Below, piece after piece: positions 19,197 through 28,908 of a stretch of DNA of 64,000 nucleotides. The notes under the pieces are model-generated. The model made no database searches. It worked only from the letters and a program-made list of their open reading frames with translations, and was not told the origin of the DNA. The DNA is from Rachicladosporium sp. CCFEE 5018 (Eukaryota > Ascomycota > Dothideomycetes > Cladosporiales > Cladosporiaceae), in assembly GCA_002077045.2 (NCBI GenBank), contig KZ111159.1:248001-312000 (forward strand). The letters run 5' to 3'. The number at the start of each line of letters is the position of its first letter. The stretch's first letter is position 1. The position numbers were made by a program, and so were the translations under genes.

Positions 19197-20205
19197 AGCG
19201 AAAGTTCGCTTGCGGCGTGGATAGAGACAGGGAATGAGGTAGGGTTATTTACTGGCAGAGCGCTTACTGGAGTGTCGGTGTTGCATTCCATTTTAGAGAG
19301 TGAATGGACTGAGGTTACGGCGAAGACGGAGAGGGGAGGGCATTCGAGTTAGGCTGCTGAGCAGAGTGGTCCCTTGAGATGCATTGCTCGAGCGCCTGGG
19401 TTCAAGTCGTTCGCTCTTTGAAGCGCGAGAGCATTCGTAGCGACGGGCGTATGTCCGACATCGACCGTGTTACACAGCATCTTCGTGCGACTGACACAGA
19501 CAGGTATCCGGTAAGTATCGACCAGGCTATTGGGTAAAGCAGCAAACAATAGTATTGATCTCTTCCTACACATGCTGGATTCAGAGGAGCACTCGGACGA
19601 AGCGTTCGAGCAAAGCTTGCTGTAGTGAGTAAAGTTCCGCAGTCACCATGTAGCTACGCCCATCCTGCCACGGCGGAGCTGAGCTCCTTTCGTACCAAAA
19701 CTCATGGAAATGTGGCTTGCGCATCAAATCCAATTCGTTACGGCCAAGCCGTCACCAGCTCATAAGGCTGACTGCATAGCCTTGTGCGCCACAGTCTGAA
19801 GTCTATGCAGAGGGGATCTAGAACGATTCATTGCGCGTGAGATGGCGGAGGGGTGGTACAATGCATTGTCTGGACCTGCCCTGAGTTACGGTGCACGCGG
19901 CTGTCGACAGCTGAACGGGCGGCTGTGTCTCATTCACTGGCGTGCTGGGGTTGAATGGCTGCTTCACTGCCAGCACACTGGCGTGATTGATCTGTGGCTG
20001 CTGTAGGTTGGTGAATATGGAGGCTATGCACTGGGAGACTGTGTATATGAGTCCTTGCCTCGACACTGCAGGGATTTCTCATGAACCCTGTTGCCATCAC
20101 ATACCACTGAGAGGAAAGCGAGCCAAACCACCTAGATTGAACAGTCTTGCAATCACGTACCACCACCGAAGACAGAACGCTCCAGATTACTCAGTCACCA
20201 CCAAG
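19197..20205. other. Intergenic, contains a block strongly conserved between copies
   Basis: Positions 19345-19860 match 63335-63850 with few differences, and 19408-19534 is identical to 63398-63524 over 127 nt. A minus-strand frame, listed separately, overlaps this core. The conserved core contains the hairpin GCTCT...AGAGC. Nothing recognisable as tRNA, snRNA or box C/D snoRNA was found. The region ends near the start of the second PPAY protein. Confidence 0.5.
19349..19573 (-). other. Candidate 74-codon ORF or non-coding RNA, conserved in both copies
   Basis: An ATG-initiated minus-strand frame of 74 aa (starting MCRKRSILLFAALPNS, with DTYRIPVCV in the middle) is open in both copies; only two residues differ (Leu to Phe and Asp to Gly). 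The differences do not favour synonymous sites, and a 127-nt core shows none at all, so a structured RNA or regulatory element explains the conservation as well as a peptide does. No homologue is known to me. A DTYR-M-P element occurs in a plus-strand frame at 31415-31432. Confidence 0.3.
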
Positions 20206-20973
20206 ATGGAGGTCATCCCGAGCACTCTGCGAGACCAACCGCCGGCATACGCACCAGCCCCATCAGCCATGAATTTGAAGGTCAATCTCAAGCAAACCGC
20301 GAGCTTCACAGATACTCCAAACACGCTGCAGGACTCGCCCAGATGGGCACAACTGCTCGGTACAGCACTATCGCGTGAATGGCTGCACTCCAGCGGGGTC
20401 AGCGCATACATGCTCATGCGCATCACGCCAACAATGACATTCGACGACTTCGACCGGAGGATTCATGAGCGATTCCAAGACGGCGCTCATGGAGAGCCAA
20501 TGCGGTGGCTAAGTTGGGCATACGTCCTTCGAGGGAGATGGCTTGGACACGGGGCCATAGAGCAACGCGTCGTGCTCAGCGAAGCGGTCTGGGAGAACGC
20601 GAAGGTCGCGATGCATTCGATGCTTGAGGTGCGAGTTGATCTAGTATTCACATTCTTGCAGTCCGGCTCTAGGAGTCGAGAAGTACGGCCACCAGCTTAC
20701 GAGCTTTCTTGTCGGGGGATGAAGGACGATCGATGTCGAGCTCTCTCGCCGAAGCCAAAGACAAGCAGAGTCATCTTTACGGAGACAACTGGCGATGGCA
20801 TAGTGACGGCAAAGAGTTCTTGGACGCGTCGAGCGTGTGAGCTTTGTCCGCTCAAGGGTTTGCTCGAAGGCCACCGGTTTCCACTGCAACGAGATCGGTT
20901 TCACGCAGTGCCATCGAGGATTTGGTCGGCTGAGATGGCGCTGAACGATAAGGCGAGATCAGAGGATCGATAA
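20206..20973 (+). CDS. Uncharacterised PPAY-motif protein, possible paralogue of the 10644 gene
   Basis: A 255-aa frame from ATG 20206 (MEVIPSTLRDQPPAYAPAPS). It has PPAY at 12-15 and again in a segment reading SREVRPPAYELSCR near residue 165. That segment resembles SAEVRPPAYPALYCR in the 217-aa protein at 10644, also at nucleotide level (19 of 21 bases around the PY motif). The middle contains a possible globular part (FDDFDRRIHERFQ, VVLSEAVWENAKVAMHSML). The last 80 residues have no pattern and may be non-coding or belong to a different splice form. The codon before ATG is in a longer open frame without Met. Function unknown. Confidence 0.45.
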   Translation: MEVIPSTLRDQPPAYAPAPSAMNLKVNLKQTASFTDTPNTLQDSPRWAQLLGTALSREWLHSSGVSAYMLMRITPTMTFDDFDRRIHERFQDGAHGEPMRWLSWAYVLRGRWLGHGAIEQRVVLSEAVWENAKVAMHSMLEVRVDLVFTFLQSGSRSREVRPPAYELSCRGMKDDRCRALSPKPKTSRVIFTETTGDGIVTAKSSWTRRACELCPLKGLLEGHRFPLQRDRFHAVPSRIWSAEMALNDKARSEDR

Positions 20974-21228
20974 CAATGTATGCAGGAGAGTTTTCGTTAT
21001 GTTGTCGCCTACGTGTATTGCTCCCCGCATTCGCTGCGCCACCCCACTGCCCATGTGCGTCACGCGTTTGTGATGTAAGTGAAGTGGCACATATATCAAC
21101 TCCATACTGTCTGGTAATCCTGATCATGCTCAAAATATGATTGCAGTAGCTGCTTCGAGTTAACGCACAGCGCTTTGATCGATTCACCCACAGCGCAGCG
21201 ACCCCTCGGGTTGCCCACGTCCTCCGTC

Positions 21229-23789
21229 ATGGCTTCCGCCAGCTCCGACGCCCGTCCAGCCAGCCCACCTTCCCCAAGCGCAAGCTTTTACGCCCTCAGC
21301 GACGACGAGGAAGGAGACTACAGCACGATCAGGCACGCAAGGTCGGGCAAGGGAGTCAAACTACTGTACGCTAAGAGCAAAGTCTACGTCCACCCTTCGC
21401 CTTCAGCAAAGGACAACATATCTGGTTACATAGCTATCCTCGAGCAGAAGGGAGATGCTTCGACGGATGCCGCGAGGAGGCGTGCTTCAGCTGCGAGCTC
21501 CTCGAGTCGGACCAGTAAAGATGCAACGAGCAGTAGGAGCGACAGCGAAGGCCTGCTCGTGGCGTGGCTGCCTGAGAGTGGCATGGGAGAGGCGAAGGAG
21601 ATCTATGCCAAAGTCGAGCTGGCAGACGCCGATGAGCCCAGAAAGCAATCATACCTTGTGCCTCCGCCGCCAGTGACGACAACGCACAGTAGTTCTGTCG
21701 GAGCCTACGCATTCGCGGTACCGCTATCCGAGATCTACAGCATTGCCTTCCGGGTGCCCAACTCAGGCTGGTGGCACGGATCAATCGTGATCAACACTCG
21801 CGCCGGCGACAGCTTTCCTGCACTGTTCTTCCACGACCCAGAATGTCAGAGCACGACGAACGAGCGGAAGAAGCTGCAGCGGGAGTCGTTCAGCATCAGT
21901 AAGGATGGAGGTGGTGTATACTGGGGTGGCGACGCGATCTTGACGTGGCTCAAGCGGTACGCAGTCATTGAGAGAAGTCATATGGATCCTAGTGTATACT
22001 TGGTCGATCCGAACGAGGAGGACAAGAAGGCCTTCCTCAGTGGCGCGAAGCCGACGCCTGAGCAACTTCGGAATGTGCTGGAAGGGAAGCACAAGGATGA
22101 ACCGAGGCAGAAGAAGGATGGTCCGGATCCCGTGACCAAGGCTTTGCGAGAAGCACGGTGGACGGTGCTTGAGAAGCTCAGCCAGGTGACCACCTTCACG
22201 CGGAGAACGGCACAGGCTGTGGCTGAGAACAAGAATTTGCCGCCGCAGGTCAGACGGCTCATGCAGAGTCCTCAGGTGCAGACAGTCAGCGATGAATTCG
22301 ACTCCGCTCGATTATACTTGGCGAGATGGGCTATGAGTATCGCGGAGCAAGCAGAGAAGGAGAAGAGCCAGCGGATATGGACTGCACAGGAGATACTAGA
22401 GATGGAAGAATCGGAGCTCGGGTCGTTCGAGATATTAGACACTGAGAGCCTGAGTATGGTTGATCGACGGAAGCCTGTGACTGAGAAGGAATGGAAAGGC
22501 TTCTTCAACTCGAGGACGGGTAGACTGGAGAAGACGCCCGATGAGGTAAAGGAACGGATCTTCCACGGTGGTCTATCGAAGGATGACGATGTGCGCAAGG
22601 AGGCCTGGCTGTTCCTACTTGGCGTGTACGAATGGGACTCGACTGCCGATGAGCGCAACGCGAAGATGCGCAGTTTGCGGGACGAGTACATCCGCCTCAA
22701 AGGCGCCTGGTGGGAGCGTCTAGTTGACGAGACCGGCACACTGCAAGAACGAGAATGGTGGAAAGAACAGCGGATGCGAATCGGTAAGTCCACTCCCCCA
22801 TAGCCCGTCATCGCGTTCCACCAAGCCTTCTAACCCATCATACTGACCACGCCGTCCGCACCGTAGAAAAAGACGTCCATCGCACCGACCGCCACATCCC
22901 CCTCTTCGCCGGCGAGGACATCGCACACCCTGACCCCGACTCCCCTTTCGCCGAAGCGGGCACAAACGTTCACCTCGAGCAGATGAAAGACCTTCTCCTC
23001 ACTTACAACGAACATAACCGCGACTTGGGTTATGTGCAAGGCATGTCCGACCTGCTCGCGCCGATCTATGCCATCGAGCAAGACGACGCGGTGGCGTTCT
23101 GGGGTTTCGTGGGCTTCATGGAACGGATGGAACGGAATTTCTTGCGGGACCAAAGTGGGATGAGACTGCAGCTGTTGACGCTGGATCATTTGTGTCGGTT
23201 TTTGGACCCGAAGCTATATGATCACCTTCAGAAACTCGACTCGACAAACTTCTTCTTTTTCTTTCGGATGCTGCTTGTGTGGTTCAAGCGGGAGTTCGAG
23301 TTCAACGACATCTTGCGGCTCTGGGAGGGGCTGTGGACGGACTACTACTCGGCCAACTTTCATCTGTTCATTGCTATGGCTATACTGGAGAAGCATCGGG
23401 ATGTCATCATGGAGCATCTCAAGGGTTTCGATGAAGTGTTGAAGTATGTCAATGAGCTTTCGGGGACTATTGATTTACAGAGCACGATTGTACGGGCGGA
23501 GGCGCTGTATCGTCGGTTCCAGAGGATGGTGGAGGCAATTGATAAAAAGGGGAATTTCCCCAAGGCACCTGCCGTGAGGCAGAGGTTACCGCAGCCACCT
23601 CCTGCGGGTCCGACGCCGGCGACCGGAAGGGCTAGTGCCAGTGCTTCGGGGAGGGAGCGGACGCCGCAAGAGGGCGCTACGAGCAGTGAACCTGTTATCT
23701 CGCCGGAGCTGAGGGCATTGTTGAGTAGAGAGGTGCCGAAGTTGGAGAAAAGAGAGGTGAGGGAGCATGGTGGTGGCGTCGGGAGCTAG
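21229..23789 (+). CDS. TBC-domain Rab GTPase-activating protein, GYP7-like
   Basis: Exons 21229-22783 and 22867-23789 (83-nt intron, GTAAGT to CGTAG) give 825 aa. The N-terminal 150 residues form the Gyp7-type lipid-binding or PH-like region with a Ser-rich insertion. The TBC domain starts around residue 420 at KEWKGFFNSRTGRL. The arginine finger lies in IEKDVHRTDR, which is assembled across the intron, and the glutamine finger in DLGYVQGMSDLL. Both catalytic residues are present, so the protein should stimulate GTP hydrolysis by a Rab; in yeast Gyp7 acts on Ypt7 at the vacuole. The C-terminus is a Pro/Ala-rich tail. The start is the first ATG in frame. Confidence 0.92.
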
Positions 23790-24551
23790 TAGTATTACAT
23801 GGAAGGATGGCGTTCGGGGCTCTGGGTATATGATGATATGATCACTGGGTATGAGGGGAGGTCACACGCCGCTCTTGAAACGGGGAGGGCGAACGCGCGC
23901 GGCCGTACGACGCTACGTAGGACAATCAACGCTAGAGGCTACGACTTGTAACAGCACTCACCAAATTACCACGTCTAGGTTTGCGAGTGCTGTGAGGAAG
24001 ACTATCCTAGTCTCATGCCCTAAAGCTACGGCCTTGATCTGGATGACTCCGACGATTCGGCTTACTTGGGTTCCTCAAATTGTTCCCTCTCATCTGTCAA
24101 ATAATGAGCGTAGACCGACAAGTCTCGACTGCCTCTCAATCCTTGCCTGATCCAGTGCTGCCACTTCTTCGCACCCCATCGTAGCACGAGATTGCAGCCG
24201 CGCTGCCAAGTGGTCATGTAAATACAGCTTCATCTTTCTGCGAGACTTCATTAGGACCACCTCGTAATTTCATCGACTCCATGACTCTCTGCATCAAGGA
24301 TCTAACCCCTCGATCTTCTCCACACGCAAGCATTGATAGCGTGGAGTCAGTTGATCGAACGCGTTATAGTGGTGCAACTCAATGCATTCGCGATGGAAGA
24401 GCTCGATGGCGTGCGAGCGAGCTGTTGCAGCAACGATAGCGTGAAGACTGAAGAGACGTCAGCATAAAACAATGCATATCGTCGTGGCTATTGAGGTAAG
24501 AGCTAAGTCTCGTCTTTATTCCGTCGCTTTCAAGTTTCACTTACGAGTAAG
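23790..24551. other. Intergenic between GYP7-like and DszC-like genes
   Basis: About 760 bp between two plus-strand genes, holding the 3'UTR of the first and promoter of the second. The frame at 23851-24147 has no family resemblance. No TATA-like element or RNA gene is evident. Confidence 0.4.
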
Positions 24552-26001
24552 ATGTCGAAGCCAGCCCGCCAGTACACTGACCCGGCCGTCTACGCCACAC
24601 ATCACAAGCAGTTCGAAGCTGCAGGTCTGCCCGCAGACCAAGCGAGCTGGATTGAGCGTGCACGTCAAGTAGCTGAGATCTTCGCGCAAGATGCAGCAGC
24701 CCGAGATATCGAGAACAAAGCTCCACGAGCTGAGATCTCGTTGCTGAAATCGTCCGGATTGCTCAAAGTCCTTGGTCCAAAGCGCTATGGAGGCGGAGGA
24801 GAGGCTTGGGATACGGCTTGCAAGGTTATCCGCGAAGTGGCGAAGGGTGATGGGAGTCTTGGGATGTTGCTTGGCTATCATTTACTCTGGTCTACCACGG
24901 CGAATGTCGTGGGGACCGAGGAGCAAGCGGATAGTGTGCAGCAAGCGATCGTGAAGAACAACTATGTGAGTGCTTGAGCTCTTCACAATTGCACAAATTA
25001 CCTTACTGATGCCCTCGCAGTTCATTGGCGGTGCCGTCAACCCTCGCGATAGCGATCTCAAGATCACCTCCGACGGCGACTCCATTGTCTTCAACGGTGC
25101 CAAGAACTTCAACACTGGCGGTGTCGTCTCGGACCTTACAGTGCTCGAGGGCGTTCTCGAGGGGACCGAGAACCACATCTTCACCTTTGTTAACACTGTT
25201 CAGCCTGGTATCACGTTCGCCCACAACTGGGATAGTATCGGGCTGCGTCTTACCGAGTCCGGCTCAGTCAAGATCGACAATGTGAAAGTCCCGTGGACCG
25301 ATGCTCTGGGCTGGGACGCGTCAACAAAGCGACCGATCAGTGACATTCTAGGTCTGCCATTCGCTTCGTTGCTGCTGCCAACGATCCAGTTAGTGTTTTC
25401 GAACTTTTATCTAGGAATCGCGCAAGGCGCACTGGCGGCCGCGACCAAGTATACGGTCAATGGCACTCGACCGTGGCCATATGGTGGCGACAACAAAGAC
25501 AAAGCAGTCGACGAGTGGTACATCATTGAGCGATATGGGACGTACAGGGCTCATTTGCAAGCTGCTGATGCGCTAGCTGATCGCGCTGGAGACGAGGTAT
25601 TGAGGCTGTACAGAGATGCTGGACAGTATGGGTCCACGCCGGTAGCCGACGTCGATCATCGAACAACGAGCAACGACAGCAGTGGTCACTCCAACGGCCA
25701 TGTGAACGGCTCCAAGGGCACTGCAAGCGGCTCCCGCAGTTCCATTACCGCCCAGCGACGCGGTGAAGTCGCCACTCTCGTCGCGAGCGTCAAAGTCGTC
25801 ACCACAGACACCGGATTGCTCGTTACGAACGGTGTCTTCGAAATGTTGGGTGCAAGGGCTACGGGGAAGAAGTATGGCTTCGATCGCTTCTGGCGCGACA
25901 TCCGAACGCACTCGTTGCATGATCCGGTCGCTTACAAGAAGAGAGAGGTTGGGAGGTATCAGCTACTGGAAGAGGTGCCGGAACCGACTTGGTATACGTG
26001 A
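24552..26001 (+). CDS. DszC-like flavin-dependent monooxygenase of the acyl-CoA dehydrogenase fold
   Basis: Exons 24552-24965 and 25021-26001 with a 55-nt intron give 464 aa. The layout is that of the acyl-CoA dehydrogenase superfamily: an N-terminal helical domain (residues 1-130, with KVLGPKRYGGGGEAWDT and VAKGDGSLGMLLGYH), a beta domain (FIGGAVNPRDSD, DGDSIVFNGAKNFNTGG) and a C-terminal helical domain. The GAKNFNTGG element and lack of the usual catalytic Glu context fit the SfnB/DszC group of FMNH2-dependent monooxygenases. Those proteins oxidise sulfur compounds such as sulfones or dibenzothiophene in bacteria and have many fungal relatives. A Gly/Asn/Ser-rich insertion lies at residues 355-385. 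A flavin reductase partner is not adjacent. Fold certain, substrate unknown. Confidence 0.85.
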
Positions 26002-26175
26002 TGAGGACACAGGTGGCCTCGTGGACTTCGATCCCCTGGGGTCCCGTGTCATTAGAATTTCCGGGCTGCTGCTGCCAATCGCAATGTCTCTAATGGTCAG
26101 CAATGATGTCCTTCCGCCAACTCAATTCGACCCGCACACTGGACCTTCTCGACAGAAAACTGTGTACTTTGGCAA

Positions 26176-26183
26176 TATATAAA
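26176..26183 (+). promoter_or_regulatory. TATA-like element TATATAAA
   Basis: TATATAAA lies 102 bp before the ATG of the membrane protein gene at 26285, a plausible TATA distance once a short leader is allowed for. Assignment rests on sequence and position only. Confidence 0.45.
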
Positions 26184-26284
26184 GGTTATCTTTTCATCAA
26201 GGCTCAGTAGGTCCTTCTCCTCCATTATCCAGACCGCAGGAGCCATATTTTCGAGTCTCATCATCACCACCACAAGCACTCAAT

Positions 26285-26961
26285 ATGACTTCGCCGACGC
26301 CCAATCTTGATTTGAAAACCACGTGCGGGTTCGATGATCCAAAATCGACTGTGCTTGTAGGCGATATCGCCGATATGGACATGGTCGAAGTTGTCAACAG
26401 TAAGACCGCAGGCGTGCGAACACGAGCCATCCGCAAGTCCCCTTTCGACATCCTCTTCGATAGCTCCTACAAGCGCAAAACCTGGAGCGAAGTCGGCGAG
26501 CTGAAGATCAAAGACTGGCACATCATCTTGATCCACACGCTGATCGCACTGGAGCCATATGCTGTCCTGTACTTCGCTGGCTGCTCGACCTTACTTCAAG
26601 TTTTCATAACGTTGATGGCAGTGATGCAGATTGGACATCGTAAGTTGTTCCATCACATTATGCACGACGTAGCTGATCATCTACTAATGTCGTGCTCGAT
26701 TCAGACCGATTTGAGCTGGGGATGACTGAATTCGTCCCCTCATGGGTGGCGATTCTTGCCTTGGGCTATATATTCGTGAGCGCAGACATCTTCTGGACGT
26801 GGATGAAGACGTATGTTGGTGTCAAGCCGGCTGCGATGAAGCCGTGGTGCAGCTACAAGGCCATGGGCGCGATGTTTGTGTGTTTGTTCCTCGGGTGGAG
26901 TACTCATAGTCTATTCTTGTGGGGATACGGCGTCTCGTGGGAACCTTCGAATTCAGTATGA
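26285..26961 (+). CDS. Uncharacterised membrane protein (203 aa)
   Basis: Exons 26285-26639 and 26705-26961 with a 65-nt intron (GTAAGT to TTCAG). The first 85 residues are soluble and mixed in charge. Three or four hydrophobic segments follow: HIILIHTLIALEPYAVLYFA, TLLQVFITLMAVMQIG, FVPSWVAILALGYIFVSADI and AMGAMFVCLFLGW. No family recognised. It converges with the next gene, whose stop lies only 69 bp away on the other strand, so their 3'UTRs probably overlap. Confidence 0.65.
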
Positions 26962-27030
26962 GTTGCAGAAATCTTGGCGAAACGTGTCATGGAGAGTTGG
27001 TAGACTGCGTGTCATCTGTATTGGTATATT

Positions 27031-28056
27031 CTACGCAGCATTTCCGAGGAGGCTCTCCTTCCCTTGCTTACCACCACCACTCTCCTCGGGTGTCGATCGT
27101 CCTCGCAGCCCAGCAAGCTCGAACATGACAATGAAGCGACAAGTCAGGGCAGACAGTAATAGTCGAAGTGCCACTTGACCGATCGCATCTAAAGGAACGA
27201 TGAAGAGTAGCGCCGAGAACACCACCGTGGCGAAAACCAAGTGTAAGAAGCCTAAGAACCCTGCAATGCTGTTGAGCAGAATGCCGACTTGAAGCCTTCG
27301 ATCTTGTCCGTCTTGTATGCGAGTGTCGCGGCTGATGTGAGAATGTGAAGCACAAGAAGTGAGTTCCCGGTCGATGTTCCTGCGTAGAAAGCCCTTGCGC
27401 TGGCTGCTTGTCGGTGATGCGTCGTAGCCTGTGGCCCTGATCTGGCTGCTACTGCCTGCCTTGTCATTGCCGCCAATCTTGTGAAGTGCGATCCCTTCAT
27501 TGGACGCCGGTCTCGAGTTCAGCTCGGCCCCGCCACTCGCTGTAGCATATTTGGACTTCAGAGTCATGGAGTATCCCACACTGGCGATAGTGTGGATGAG
27601 TATAGGCACGAACATCCACAAGAACATCGGCCACGTCCGTGTGCAACCCCAGCTGAGGATGGAGTTGTTGGCGAGCTGAATGACGAGAATGAGCGTATTC
27701 AGCAGGATGCCAGCTGCGAGTACGAACTCGACAATGCCCACCAGCGCAGCAGACCTTGTCGACCAGGGCCCAAACGCGAGTGGATGTCGGATGTCTCCGC
27801 GCGTGTACTCGGTCTTGAGCACTTCGCCAGGGTCTTCGTAATAGAAGACACGACCTTGTAGGATCGACGGCGTAGATATCGAGATGATGGCGGAGAGCAA
27901 CGGGCGATGCACGCCGAGCACCGCCATTTCTGTCATGCTTGGTGCTATGACGGCCAAGATTGTCGGAAGCAGCCCTAGGATCAGATTGCTAGCACCCAAG
28001 TTCGCCTTGGCCCACTCGGTCGAGTTCTCCAGGATGCAAGGGCATGTTGTTGACAT
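27031..28056 (-). CDS. Uncharacterised polytopic membrane protein (341 aa)
   Basis: Single exon with ATG at 28056. Hydrophobic segments occur at about 20-45, 110-135, 145-165, 255-285 and 290-315, separated by a hydrophilic loop at 170-250 containing Ser/Gly-rich sequence. The N-terminus (CPCILENSTEWAKANLGASN) has a CPC motif before the first membrane segment, a layout shared by many fungal hypothetical proteins of unknown role. The basic end (RGRSTPEESGGGKQGKE) is probably cytosolic. No enzyme motif is seen. Confidence 0.65.
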   Translation of the reverse strand: MSTTCPCILENSTEWAKANLGASNLILGLLPTILAVIAPSMTEMAVLGVHRPLLSAIISISTPSILQGRVFYYEDPGEVLKTEYTRGDIRHPLAFGPWSTRSAALVGIVEFVLAAGILLNTLILVIQLANNSILSWGCTRTWPMFLWMFVPILIHTIASVGYSMTLKSKYATASGGAELNSRPASNEGIALHKIGGNDKAGSSSQIRATGYDASPTSSQRKGFLRRNIDRELTSCASHSHISRDTRIQDGQDRRLQVGILLNSIAGFLGFLHLVFATVVFSALLFIVPLDAIGQVALRLLLSALTCRFIVMFELAGLRGRSTPEESGGGKQGKESLLGNAA

Positions 28057-28908
28057 AATCCGTAGATTGGATCCTTGCTACCTGAGATGCCCAGACTGAT
28101 CGCAGCTTTACTTGTAGAGGCAGCGTAGGCATCGCGGAACGCGCTGAGTGATGCATTACATGTTGTAACAGATATGCTGCCGAAGTCGCGTTCGCTGAGC
28201 TCGAAGAAGTGAGAGAACCTTTCACCCATCTTGTCCCGTGAATCTGTCGAGACCGAGAAGCAACACTCGTCGACTACGCGCAGAAGTGAAAGAAGTGTGC
28301 AGGCACATTTCTTATATCCGCCACCGTTTGGGGGCTGAAAGCACCCTGAGAGACTAAAGAACGCCTCTATGGAGACTTGGAGATCACCTACCTGTTGGTG
28401 CAAAGCTTGATGTTCCAGCCTCTCCGTTCTACGAGATGGACTCTGCAGAGCAGACTGGGAATGTCGTAGAAATGAATCGCGCGCTGTCCACCTGAGGAGA
28501 TGTCAGCAGCCTTTATATGTAATACACTTGAGGTTCGGGACGCCGCTCACCGCCTATAGTCAGCAAGTTAAGGATTCATCGGAGAAATATGAAGCGTGCA
28601 GGGATTCGTGTATTTTTACTTTACTACGTTTACTTCTGGCCCCCAATCTCCCCGCCAAGTGCACGGACTACTTTCGCACCGACAGTCAGCAAACACGTGC
28701 CGCACACAACCGCACTCGACAGATTCCTTATCATTCCGATTACGCCATGTGGGCTGGCGAAGGTTCGGTACCTGCTGCAGGACCGAATCCTCTGCATCGA
28801 TAGCGGCACATCATATCGATGCCTGTCGATATGGTAGGTACAGTTTGCTGATGAGCTTGGTCGAATTCCTCCCATGGCTTCAGATTGTTGTTCTGCCCTT
28901 CCCTTCTT
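28057..28908. other. Divergent promoter region
   Basis: It separates the start of the 341-aa membrane protein (minus) from the SPATA20-like gene (plus). The overlapping frames around 28528-28990 occur in three phases at once and have no family resemblance. I see no RNA gene. Confidence 0.4.

Larger units (their letters stand above)
10015..20003 (+). repeat. Duplicated segment, copy A (about 10 kb)
   Basis: This segment is collinear with 53978-64000. The offset is 43963 at the left end, 43951 around ClpX and 43953 at branching enzyme, so indels are small. It holds the PPAY protein, APC15-like protein, U1 snRNA, ClpX, branching enzyme, Pro-rich protein and a conserved 3' block. The copies differ by a few percent in coding DNA, mostly at third positions, and by much more in some spacers. 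The left end is set by the assembly gap beside copy B and the right end by the window edge, so the true length is unknown. Confidence 0.95.

Noticed and set aside
19380..19420. GGGTTCAAGTC with an A-box-like stretch upstream, possible tRNA
   Set aside because: T-stem bases do not pair, and the base that differs in copy B falls in the would-be T arm without compensation.
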